A DNA stretch of 64,000 nucleotides from Cannabis sativa (lineage: Eukaryota > Streptophyta > Magnoliopsida > Rosales > Cannabaceae): assembly GCF_029168945.1 (NCBI RefSeq), contig NC_083602.1, positions 74,234,600 to 74,298,599 on the forward strand, in the 5' to 3' direction. Shown piece after piece: positions 46,905 to 58,556 of this stretch. The position numbers and the translations under genes are program-made. The notes beneath the pieces are model-generated. The model worked only from the letters and a program-made list of their open reading frames with translations. It was not told the DNA's origin and made no database searches. Position 1 is the stretch's first letter, and each line of letters opens with the position of its first letter.

Positions 46905-48768
46905 TGTTGGAATTATTTTACCAGGATCTTAGATCTACTCACAAGTATGTTGTTTAACATCCTAAATATGAACTTCTAAAACGATTATAAATAAACACAT
47001 ATAAAGTATGAGAAACCTTACATTGGGTGCAGCGGAATAATATGTCTCCTTCCACTCAGATCTCTAACCCTTGTATCCTTTCTATCGCAGAGTATTATCA
47101 AGATCTGAGCCCGAATGTCCTCCTTGTTGAATCTGGATTCTTCATGATCTTCCACACTATGATTGAGGTACCACTTGCTGTGTGTGGGCACTACTCTATC
47201 ACTAAGGGGTTCGAAACAAACAAAGAAGAAGAAAGAGAGGTGGCGGCTAGGTTAGATAGAAGGCTCAGGTTTTTCTCTGAAAGGAATAAGATGCATCATC
47301 TTTTTCTGAAGCCATCACTATCTATTTATAGTATGCCACATAGGGTTAGGTTTGAATTATTTGGCATTAAAATAATGAAAATATTAAATGATAAACCCTA
47401 CATAAGTGGCCGGCCAAAGGCTTATGGATATGGGCCCCACTTTTGCAATTTGCTGTTTTATCATTTCTACATCTCATTTTCTCAAAAACGCTAACTTTTC
47501 AAATTCAACTATTTAAATGCCATTTCAACTATTTAATAACTATAATTAATTATTAAATAATATTGTCATTTATTATATTTATTAATTAGACTAATCAAAG
47601 TCTCTTAATTAACAAATATACCCTAGAAACTCTTTCTTTACAGTTTTGCCCTTGCTTAGTGATAAATTCACAAACTAGACATAGTCTAATTTGAGAATTA
47701 TAATTGATTAATCAAAACCAATTAAATGAGTCTTACAAGTAGTATTGTCTCAACTACTGTGGAGACCATGGGCCTATATATCTGAGCTTCCAATAAGCAG
47801 ATCAAGAATTTACCAAGTAAATTCACTGACTTATTAATTCTTTGTTAATCCACGCATAGAACTTAGAATTGCACTCTCAGCTATATAGAACGCTCTATAT
47901 GTTCCATCATATAGACACGATATTAATTATCCATTGTTATAATCCTAATTTGATCAATGATCCTCTATATAGATGATCTACACTGTAAAGGGATTAAATT
48001 ACCGTAACACCCTACAATGTATTTTATCCTTAAGACACTTAGCCCTGTATAAATGATATTTCAGCGAAGTGAAATGAGTACTCAACCATTTATCTCTGTT
48101 TAGCCAAGCTCGAAGAGAATCATCTTTTACTTTCTATTCGCCAGATATAAGCTATAGATTCCATATTTATGTTTAGCGCTCCCACTCAATTGCACTACCG
48201 TGTTCCCAAAATGTACGTATCACCCTGACCCAAAAGTAGGCTTAACTAACAAATCAAAGAACACGAATAACACTCTTGAGATTGAACCTAATCATATCAG
48301 GATTAAGATCATTTGATCTAGGATCAACTAGGTGATATTGAATTGAATAGATGTTACGATAAGTTTAATAAATCTATATCAAAGTTCAATATCAGTCCCT
48401 TCCGATGCATACTCCATGCATCCAACCCAAGCTTTACTTTAACCAATGCTCTGGAAAGAACATAGCATTTCTCCAAATGCAAGTAAACTCTGTTGTACAT
48501 TGTCATATTAGTAAAACCCAGTGTTCTGATAAATCTAGGAATCTTTAATCACATAGTCTTGTTTGCTTTCCACTGTGCTAACGACACAAAAGACAAGAAC
48601 AAGAATGTGAAAAGGGTTTGGATGAATTTATAAATCAAATAGACAAGTAATTGACAAGGTGAACCAAAACATACACAAATGAATGAAAAATACTTTTGTT
48701 TCTTTATTGATATCGAATAATGCGGATTACATTGAAATAAAGTTTTATTTAGGGCATAAAACCCAACA
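46905..48768 (-). mobile_element. Element E: solo LTR of the B/C/D/F superfamily in Gypsy pol
   Basis: 1864 bp from TGTTGGAATTATTTTACC to GGGCATAAAACCCAACA on +, with GTTAA at 46900-46904 and 48769-48773. It has no internal region. Its sequence is intermediate, with a D-like right end and central blocks shared with all subfamilies. Confidence 0.94.
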
Positions 48769-49133
48769 GTTAAATCAATTACAAAGTCTATTTCCTGTTG
48801 CGGTGGTAAACCTAAAAGTTTATCAGGAAACACATATAAAAATTCTTGAACCACTTTAATGTCTTCTGGCCAAACTGATTCAAGTCATGTAGTATCCAAT
48901 ACCACTGCCAAAAACCCTAGACACCCATCTTGTAACAAATCTCTAGCTTTCAATACTAAGATCAATGGAATTCAAGATCCTTGAACTGATCCCACAAATA
49001 CAAATGGTTCCTCGCCCTCAGGTTGGAAGATCACCATCTTTCGCTTGCAGTCAATACTAGCAGAATACTTGGACAAGAAATCCATTCCAAGTATGATATC
49101 AAAATCTACTAAGCCCAATTCCACTAAATCAAC
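48769..49133 (-). pseudogene. Gypsy protease C-terminal part and linker
   Basis: On minus the frame gives LVDFDIILGMDFLSKY, SIDCKRKMVIFQPEG and later PDKLLGLPPQQEIDFVIDL, the ordered motifs between protease and RT of plant Ty3/Gypsy elements. A stop and small shifts are present. The upstream protease half lies beyond the Tekay-like LTR at 61262 and the downstream RT beyond solo LTR E. Confidence 0.88.
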
Positions 49134-50412
49134 TGTAATATCTCAAAAAATATATAATATTTAATTGGGCATATTTTATTAAATAGGTGATTATACGAAT
49201 ATTGGAGTAAGATTATAATCTTACTTAAGCTAATTGCGAGTTAATTAGTGTAAATCTAGTAAGTGATTAAATAAAGCGTAATTTATTAATTACGGAGTTT
49301 TTATCAGATTATGTGGGTATTGTAGATACCATTTTTGTAATAAAATATTTTTGGGTCTGGCGGCCGTGGAAACTCGACAGGGTGGTCAGGAATGTCACGA
49401 CAATTGAAGTTATGTTTTATTGGAATTATACCAGACTAGTTTAGAATTCTAAGTTTCCAGTTGGGTAGGAATAGTTAGAAATGACCAAATTACCCTTAGG
49501 TTTTTATTTTAGGCTTAAGTGATTGAGGAGGGGAAAATAGTCATTTTGGTGGAATGTTAGATTTTTGTCCTAAGTGAATTTTCTAGGCTGAAGTTAGGGA
49601 TTTAATATATTCTAATATTTATTTACTTAATTAAGATAAAGAATAAAACCAAAAACTAAGAGTAAATAAATCAAAAATTGGATAACCCTCACTCTCTTCC
49701 TCTTCTCCAGTTCGACAGCCCTAGAACCCAGATAAAATCTAAGTCAAATTCTTCACCAATTCAATATTTCCTTGCAGATTTGGCTAGCCCAAGGTGTTGC
49801 TCAAGTCTTGAGGTAATGCTTTCTCTTCTTCTCTTTGATTTCAAGATTTTAAGTTAGGTTTGGACTAGGGTTTGTTTGATTTTGGGTTGTGTTGTGAAAT
49901 TAAAGTTAGATTATGTTTCTAGGGTTGATTTATGGTTTAATTGTGTACAATTTGTTTATCTTTTTGGCTATTTCAGCTAGAATTAGGGAAAAAAAATGAG
50001 TTTAAGAGCACAATTTTGATTCAAGCATGGTGATTTTGTGATTTGAATGTATATCTGGGTATGGGATGTTAAAATATGTTGTTTTTATGCTATGGAACTA
50101 TTTTGGAAGGTTGGAGTAGGTTGGTTGAGGTTGTGGTTGGGTTTTGGTTCGAAAAACCAGGGTTCCCATTTCTACTGTAGAGAAACTGATTAACCAATTT
50201 TACATGTGTTGTAAAACCGGTCAACCGGTTTGCCAGCAGGGGAAACCCTAGTTTTTGGTTTGAAACTAGTTTTGATTGGGGTGTTTTTTAGAGCTTAGAT
50301 TAGGGTATTTTAGTAATATTTAAGCTATTTTGAAACCAGTGGGAAGTTAGAGTTGTCTGGTTATGTAATTAGGGTTAGTTTCAGAGTTTGGATAAGTTGT
50401 TGATCAAGTTTC
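49134..50412 (+). mobile_element. Tekay-like Gypsy solo LTR, left part
   Basis: It starts TGTAATATCTC directly after TCAAC (49129-49133), inside the protease of the decayed Gypsy element. It includes the pyrimidine-rich stretch near 49690 and a palindromic AAACCGGT/ACCGGTTT at 50214-50231. It is interrupted at GTTTC (50408-50412) by element F and resumes at 60431. Lineage is inferred from the right part. Confidence 0.85.
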
Positions 50413-52334
50413 TGTTGGAAATTATTTTACCAGGATCTAGATTTACTAACAAGTATGCTGGATTAACAACCTAATATGAATTCTAAAACAATGAAAATAA
50501 ACACATATAAAGTTAGAAAACCTTACAGTGGGGGCAGCGGAATAATATGACTCCTTCCGTTCAGATCTCTAGCCCTTGATTCCTTTCTGTAGCAGAGCAT
50601 CACCAAGATCTGAACCTGGATCTTCTTTTCTCCTTCTTTGATGCAGAAATTCCATAGTCTTCCATACTATGATTGAGATACCACTTGATGTGTGTGGGCA
50701 CTACTCATCTCACAAGGATTTCAAAATTTCTCTCTATTTTTCTCTCTTAATTTCGTGGCTTTTCATCCATATAATGATGTGCAAGAGAAGAGAACAAGGG
50801 ATGCTATATATAGGGAGAAGGGAGAGCACAACTTTCCAAATAAAACAGTTTCCTTAATTACTGTGTAATCAATCAACTGCCTTATTTAGTTTGATCCACC
50901 ACTTTCCTATCATAGCTAGGCTTTGATTAGCAATTACATGGCAATTAAAAATGAAAATAATAATTGGGAAACACAAAGGGAGTGCTCGGCCATAGAGGGA
51001 AATGGGCCTCACTTGGATTTTGCAGTTTCCTCAATTTTATTTCTATTTCTCCAAAAATGCCATTTTTCCAATTCTAATCATTTAAATGCCAAAACTAATT
51101 ATTTAATAACTAAAATAGATTATTAAATAATTTTGTCATTTAAAATAATTATTAATTAGACATACAAAGTCTCTTAATTAATAATTAAACCTAGAAACCC
51201 TTTTCTTTACGATTTCATCCTTAAACTGTGAGAATTCATAAAGTAGACATAGTCTAACTTTTAGAATTATAATTGATTAATTAAAATCAATTAACTGAGT
51301 CTTACAAGCAGTATTGCCTCAACTAGTATGGGGACCATGGGTCTATATAACCGAGCTTCCAATAAGTCGAACCGAATTTACCAAGTAAATTCCCTAACTT
51401 ATTAATTCCTCATTGAATCCACACTTAGAACTTGGAATTGCACTCTCAGTCATATAGAAACGCTCTATATGTTCCACGATATAGACACGTCATCAGTTAT
51501 CCATTGTTATAACCCTAATGTGATCAATGATCCTCTATATAGATGATTTACACTGTACAGGGATTAAATTACCGTAACACCCTACAATGTATTTTATCCT
51601 TAAAACACTTAACCCTGTATAAATGATATTTCACCTAAGTGAAATGAGATCTCCACCATTTATCTTCGTTTGGTTAAGCTCGAAGGAAATCATCCTTTAC
51701 TTCTATTTGCCAAATAGAAGCTATAGATTCCATATTTATGTTAGCGCTCCCACTCAATTGCACTACCGTGTTCCCAAAATGTACGTATTGCCCAGACTAA
51801 AGATTAGGCTTAACTAACAAATCAAAGAACACGAATAATACTCTTGAAATTGAGCCTAACCATATCAGGATTTCGATCATGTGATCTAGGATCAACTTAT
51901 GATATTGAATTGAATAGATGTTTACGGTAAGTTTCAAAATCTAATTCAAAGTTCAATATCGGTCCATTCCAATGCATACTCCATGCATCCGATACTGGTA
52001 AACTTTGCCAATGTCCTGGAAAGGATATAACACTTTTCCAAGGTGTAAGAATACCTATCGCTGATTATACCATGTCATTCTAAATCCAGTGTTCTGACAA
52101 ATCAGGGAATCAACTTTTGAACATATAATAAAGATTATATTCCACTGTGCTGACAACACTATAATCTTTAACCAACTCATATGTTCTGGACTTAAAAAGA
52201 ATTCATACATTATATACCTATAATCATGAAATAAATCATGTGAACCATGCAACATAAAATGTTATTTCTGATCTTTATTAATAAGTAAATCTGATTATAT
52301 GAAATGAGTTTTATTTAGGGCATAAAATCCAACA
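50413..52334 (-). mobile_element. Element F 3' LTR
   Basis: 1922 bp, TGTTGGAAATTATTTTACC to GGGCATAAAATCCAACA on +. A TATA-like CTATATATAG is at 50804-50813. It keeps about 50 bp that the partner LTR lacks. Confidence 0.93.
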
Positions 52335-52349
52335 AACTCCCACTTGCAC
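52335..52349 (-). other. Polypurine tract of element F
   Basis: On minus GTGCAAGTGGGAGTT abuts the LTR start, identical in its purine core to element D. Confidence 0.8.
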
Positions 52350-52429
52350 TAATATAAAACAAAAAGTCCATTTCAAATAATCATTAACACCTTGATATAC
52401 CAATCAAGTGTAGTAGTAGTAAACTCCTC

Positions 52430-54260
52430 GTAATGGGATCTGATAGGTTGAATTAAACACAACCTCTTCTCCACCATTACTCTTCCTTAATCACAAAATC
52501 CTTGATAATGTGAAATTCCTCTCTATATGCCTACTCTTTTGGGATACTGGATTCTATACTTTTGGGCAACTACTCTTTCGTTATTCAGGAAGTAACCCTA
52601 GTAGTTAAGGCAAGTTGGAACACTGCCACAAATGTATAGAACTTTCCTTAGACTGAATAAGTATCTTTCCTGCAACTTTTAACATTCAGTCTCTTTCTGG
52701 TAGACCAAGAGATTTCAGATAGGTTTTTACACTTCTCCAAAATCGCTACTCCACCCCCAAAGTAATCACCATCTCATCAGCAGACTTTCTAGCACAAAGG
52801 CAAGTCTTGAAATCTGATGTGGTGTAGTCTAAGAGTTTTAAACAAACACCCTTATTGACTAACATATAGTTCCTCTTCTTAATCTTAAAATTTACTTGAT
52901 TGTCTTCCAATGTTCCTCTCCTGGATTAATCTGATACCTACTCATTACTCCCACTCAACAGCAGGTGTCTGGTCTAAGGCATACTAAAGCATATCTGAGA
53001 CCTCTCACTGTTGATTTAAGAAATTCTTTCATGGCTTTATCTTCTCTGGAATAGTTGAGACTTTTCCTTAGATAAATAAAATCTATATCTAAGAAGTTTG
53101 TGAAGCTTCTATAGATTGCCATTGGAAAGAAAAATGCATCAGCATCTCATGCTTGCATTAGAGTAAGTAATTACCAGGTATACCACAAGCCATAGGTTTA
53201 GATAAACTCAAACCTACAATACTAGGAACATGAAGTTTTGTTAATTCCATTGAATAGACTTATGAACGAAAATTTCCTTTCATGTCCTTATAATAGAAAA
53301 CTTTAGGTTACTCCATGTGAATGTATCAAACCATAGTTCTATTGGCTTTCTTCTTAGTTTCTTATCTTGACAATCCATTACTTGTTTAAACTCACAATGG
53401 ATTTTAATCACTAGTGTCTTCCAAGTTATAAGAAGGTGAGTTCCTAGAAACTCTCCCACTACAACAAGGTACCGTGAACTATGTCTAAGAAAACTAGATG
53501 GTATAGACCTCTTCAGTTGTGTTAAGACAACAGAGGCAGTGGGATCATCTTGTAAAATAAGATGATAGAACACTTTTGGAATCAAGAAAAAATATCTCCT
53601 TTATTTGCTACTTTATTTTCAGACTTAGTCATTTTCTTAGAAAAATAGTATTTGTTTAAAACTTTCTTATCTAATGACTATGGGATGCTCCACCCCTAAT
53701 CACTTAGAATAGCTAACAAACATGCAAACCAGGGTTAGCAGTTCTAGCTTTTCTTGAGATTTCGATTAGGTCATCCATGAATCTAGTAATGGTTTACATT
53801 AAGTATACAACCATTGTATCATTCTGAAATTTTATTACCATAGAAGGATTTAGGCAACGACTAGTAACTAATCATCAATATGCAACTCGAATTTCTGGGG
53901 AGGTAAGTTTGGATATAATTCAAAATCAAATTAATGATCTTTGAACTGCATATCTACTACCTTTTTCTCCACCCCTATCAGTTCGCAAGATCTTTAACCA
54001 CTTACCTTCAATATTGCTAGAAATTCATGAAATTTTTCAAACATTTCAAATTTCTTTTGCATAAGGTAAAATCTAGAGTGATCGTTTTAAGAATACAACG
54101 AAAACTCATATCCACCCCTGAATGTACATCCATCTGCGAATGAGATGAAATCACTTTCAGTGGATATAGGCATATTAACTCTTTGCAGAGAATGATCTTG
54201 TCAAAACCACTATGAACAAGATACAAATGCCTTAGATTTATAAAATATGTGGTTGAATCT
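52430..54260 (-). pseudogene. Fossil Copia pol of element F
   Basis: On minus it is collinear with the fossil pol of D. The clearest piece, at 54017-54226, reads YLVHSGFDKIILCKELICLY followed by HSQMDVHSGVDMSF, traces of GAG-pre-integrase and integrase. Linker and RT traces follow toward 52430. Stops match those of C and D, including the TAA at 53404-53406. Confidence 0.75.
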
Positions 54261-54639
54261 TTTGATGACTTACTTTAGTTACATCAAAGAGTTCTTAGAA
54301 TAGTGCAAGTGGATTCTGGTCACAGAATACTAAACTCATACAGTTTGAGTCCATTGAAAGAAAATGGTTATTAAACAATTGTAAAAGTGTAACTGTATAA
54401 TTAGTAACTCTTTCTTGGACCACCACTACTAATCTAACTCTATGATTTGCCTATACAAGTAGGAGATATCTAAGATTGAGGATTTATATCATTTAGGGAT
54501 AGAATTCCGGGAATATAATCATATGCGTCATCTAATTTCTTAAGAGAAAATAAGACTTTATATGATTTATAGACCATTCATCCAATGATATGTCTTTAAG
54601 CTAATTCGAAATGAATAAGCTAAGAGGAATTAGGATAAT

Positions 54640-55400
54640 TTCGTTTTAAATAAGAATCCAACGATGCTCCGATTAGCGAGAGTCAAAGTAATCTTATTTA
54701 TATAATCTTCTTGTTTCATATTGTAAAACACTAGTCTAAGGTGTCATCAATTGATGAACAGCTAGATGTTGCATATACAATATTTATCTTTCGAGATCTA
54801 ACACTACTATGTTAGTCTAATGGTGAAAATCCATTAGGGATTTATCTCATTAGAAAAACAAATCAAGTTAGACCAACAATGAAGATTCGAAATTAAACTA
54901 CAATTTAATAACAGAAAATAACATGGTTCAATACAAATTCATACACAATTCAGAAATTATGAAGCACATAGCAAGTAGGAATGACAAGTGAAAATACTAA
55001 AACATACAATCCTAAATAATTTCCAAGGTTTTCAATAAACTGATATCAGTGTCCCGTTTAGGCGAGAGTCAAAGCTACCATCCATTGAATAGAGTTGTCA
55101 GCTCATCTAAAATGATCAACATTCTAGCAACCTTTTATTCGATCAAGATGTGAATCCGCGTTGTCCCGTTTAGGCGAGAGTCAAGGCTATTCTATCTTAT
55201 GAGCTTCCACCATTGTTTCATATTCTTGCAAGTCTTGTACAGTCGCCACCATTAGGGTGGTCATAAACTATATAAAAAAACTTACAAGATTACTTATCTT
55301 TCGAGATTAAACGGTGCTAACTTGCTAATGAACGTTCCTCCATTAGGGAGGATTACTCACTAAAACAATAGCTATGTAAAACCAACAATGGAGATCGAAT
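54640..55400 (-). repeat. Two leader modules of element F
   Basis: On minus, module 1 (about 55060-55400) and module 2 (about 54640-54885) match those of D in order and spacing, including GTGAGTAATCCTCCCTAATG in module 1 and CCCTAATGGATTTTCACC in module 2. Both end in a GACTCTCGC motif. Confidence 0.76.
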
Positions 55401-55409
55401 ATCCTTATA

Positions 55410-58400
55410 ATAAAGCTCATTATTTAATGAAGGGTGTATTTTCTTCTAATATTTATTTTAATCCATTTATTTTAAATATATATTTATTTAATTAAAATTT
55501 CTAATTTAGAATGAAAAATTCCAAATATAAATTTTAATTTAATATTTATAAATTATACTTAGATAGATAAATAACGTGAATTATTTCCATCTTAGTAATA
55601 ATTTCCATAAATATTTAGAAAATTATTCAATTTAAGTTGTTTCAAAATTAATTTGAATTAATTTACAACTCAAATTTAATTTTCTATAAATATATATTGC
55701 ATTTTCGAAAATACTTTAAAATAAAGTAAAATAAATCCTGGAAAATTACTCTAATTTTATGTTGGCCCAAAATTAATTAATAAAAATTAATTTTCAACAA
55801 AAAAAAAATTTTCCTATTTAATTAAATATCTAAGAAAAATTTCAAATATTTAAGTATCATGATTAAAAAATCAACTTAAATATTAATTTTCTATTTAATT
55901 AAATATCACTAGAAAAATACTTCAAGCAAAACAGATAATATCTATCTAGACTTTCATAGACTAATTAATCTAATTTCTAATTATAATATATTTTAGTTCA
56001 TTTATTTTAATTAACCATCAAATGAAAAAGTCACTGATTTAAGTTGGTCCAAAATTAAATAAATAATTTTCAACTTTAATCTATTTTTCAAATAAAATTC
56101 GAAATTTCTGCATCAAGGTGATGCAATTTCGAAATTTTGGGAAATGATTAATAAAATAAAAATAAAATATACTTTGAAAATTATTCAAACTTAAGTTATT
56201 CTGAAATAAGATTCCAAACTTAAAATAATTTTTAACTTTAATTAAATAACATGAAAATAACAATATTTAAGTATCATGATGAAAATCAACTTAGATATTG
56301 AAATTTTCAATTTAATTAAATGTATTAAATTCAAGAAATGAATAATTAAGTAAAGAGGAAACTTAATTATTAATTCTAGTTTAATACTAGGAAAATATTC
56401 TAAACTTAGATTATACCAAAATTAATTATGAGACAATTAATTTCACAATCAATGATATTTTTCTATTTAATATTAGAAATAATAACTAGTACTAGAAATA
56501 ACTATCTAGAATATATCATTGACTAAGTGTTTTTCTAAAAAAATTAACTTTAAAATATTACAATGAAAAATAAATTTCATATATTTTAAAAGTTAATTAT
56601 GTTGCTAATTCAATTTTAATTAGGTTGAACTAATATAATTAACCTAATACAATTATTTAAATAAGGCAAATGGGCCTTCACAATTGGGGTAGTTCATGTG
56701 AGGGGGAGCTGGGTTCAGTATGTCGTACCCACTTCTATGGCCCCCAACTCTCACACAAGGCCCAAAAGAGAGGAATTTAACCTTAAAATAAACAATTGTT
56801 ATTCATTGAATAAGCCCAAATCTAATCGGGCCTAAATAAATTTCCTTATGTCAAAATTTATTTTAGCAACCTAGTCCATTTACTTAGTAAAAACTTAAAT
56901 GGGCTCCCTATATGCATCTAAGCCCAAAAGCAAACATATAGGCTCACACAGGTCAAATGATTTGGATGGACCCTATCATGTTACTAGGTTTACACAGATG
57001 AAAGAAGTACAAAATTTACCTGTTACAAATTATTTATAAGATCTATCGTCAATTGAACTATGATTAAAATCAGATCATTGGATCATGATCCGTCAACAAG
57101 TTAATCATAGCAATTTAGATCAGATAAATAATAGGTTTGTTAAAAAAGTTTTGAATAAACAATATAAATAAACAAACATTGTCCATGTAACAGATGTGAA
57201 TCAAGATATTAATATAATTAAATTATTATTCTTAAACTAACCAAATAAAGGAAACTAATTTTAAAATATCTAGGTTTATTTGAATCAAATTAAATATCTA
57301 ATAAGATCAATGATTTAAAAGGAAAGAATCTTCAATATCACTTTCAGATCTTATAATTTAATAAAATAAACCAATTTTAAAATAGATTTGGTTAGATAAT
57401 TATTATTTTAGGAATAAAATAATAAATAAATAATAATTACCATAATTATATGTCAAAATATCTCAAATTAAGCAATATTCAAATCTCTACAAAAATATCT
57501 ATGTTATTTAAATATTTAAGATATGATTTATAAATTTCTAATAAGGAAAAAAATGATATATATATATATATAGAAAAAAAATATCATTATTATATTTATA
57601 ATTTATCAATAATTAAATATTTAACAAAATAACAAATCTTTGAATTTGAAAAATATTATGGTAAGTATATCTATAAAAATATCTATGTTAAATTCAAATT
57701 TATTAATTATTTAATTTGCCATATAAGATAATTTTAATATAATATTTTAAATAAAAAGACAAAGTTATCCTTTAATTTAAAATATCTTAAATATCAAAAT
57801 ATCTAATCCTATAATTAAATAATAAATAAATATTAAAGAAGTTAACAAATTTTTAAATCTGACCATAATAGGAAATATTTAAAATTGGAAACATTCCAAA
57901 ATAGAAATATTTAAAAATTGGAAAAAATTCCAAATTGAAAATATTTAAAATTGGAAACAATTCAATTTAGAAATATTTAAAATTGGAAAAATGAATTTTG
58001 GGAAACAATCCCATGAAAAAAATGGATTTTTGGGGAAAAACCCCAAAAATCGCAATTTTGGGAAACTGCTGCCCAGGAGGCTGCATGCAGCAGCCCAGGA
58101 GGCTGCCAGCAGCCCCTTACGCGCGCGGAGGAGGGGGTGACGCCGAGGAACTTCAGCGCCTGCAGCATGCTTGACCGAGAAAACTCGGTCAGTTGCAGGG
58201 TGTGCACGGGCGGAGGTGCAGGGTGCACACGGGCTTGATGCACAGCCCACGCGTGCGATTGAGCACCCATGCATACCCGAAATTCAATTTTTCCAAAAAT
58301 CATAACTTTTTCGTTTTTCATCGGAATTGAGTTCTGTAAAAACGAAAATTGCTCAATTTTTCACAAGGAATCCAAATAAAATATTTTCAAAAATTGAAAA

Positions 58401-58541
58401 AATATTTTTCATAAAAAACAAAACTGTACAACATGAACATTCATCAAACAACACATAATTAAACATGAAGCCATCCAAATCAACACAGAAACATGCAATC
58501 ATCGTTTTAATTCATATTACATGAAAGTAAATCATTACCAT
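55410..58541 (-). other. Leader of element F with GC-rich island
   Basis: AT-rich, non-coding. The conserved block with TACGACATACTGAACCCAGC is at about 56660-56830. A TA run is near 57556-57573. A GC-rich island at 58055-58275 holds an 8-bp stem TGACCGAG/CTCGGTCA with an AAAA loop (58172-58191). Just beside it ATTTTTGGGG/CCCCAAAAAT (58026-58050) forms a perfect 10-bp stem. Overlapping reading frames in the island are not supported as genes. Confidence 0.72.
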
Positions 58542-58554
58542 GGCTCTAGTGCCA
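58542..58554 (-). other. Primer-binding site of element F
   Basis: On minus TGGCACTAGAGCC matches 10 of 13 bases of the initiator-Met primer site, two bases from the LTR. Confidence 0.75.
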
Positions 58555-58556
58555 GT

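Noticed and set aside
46537..49133. Integrated pararetrovirus (caulimovirid) polymerase
   Set aside because: The motif order ([24 protein letters not shown]) and neighbouring gag knuckles fit plant Ty3/Gypsy elements; no movement or coat protein is seen.
57945..58321. Two overlapping minus frames with Cys/Ala/Arg-rich peptides, and similar frames at 20854-21311 and 36569-36823
   Set aside because: They come from the GC-rich leader islands, which naturally lack stops; the peptides show no similarity between elements.
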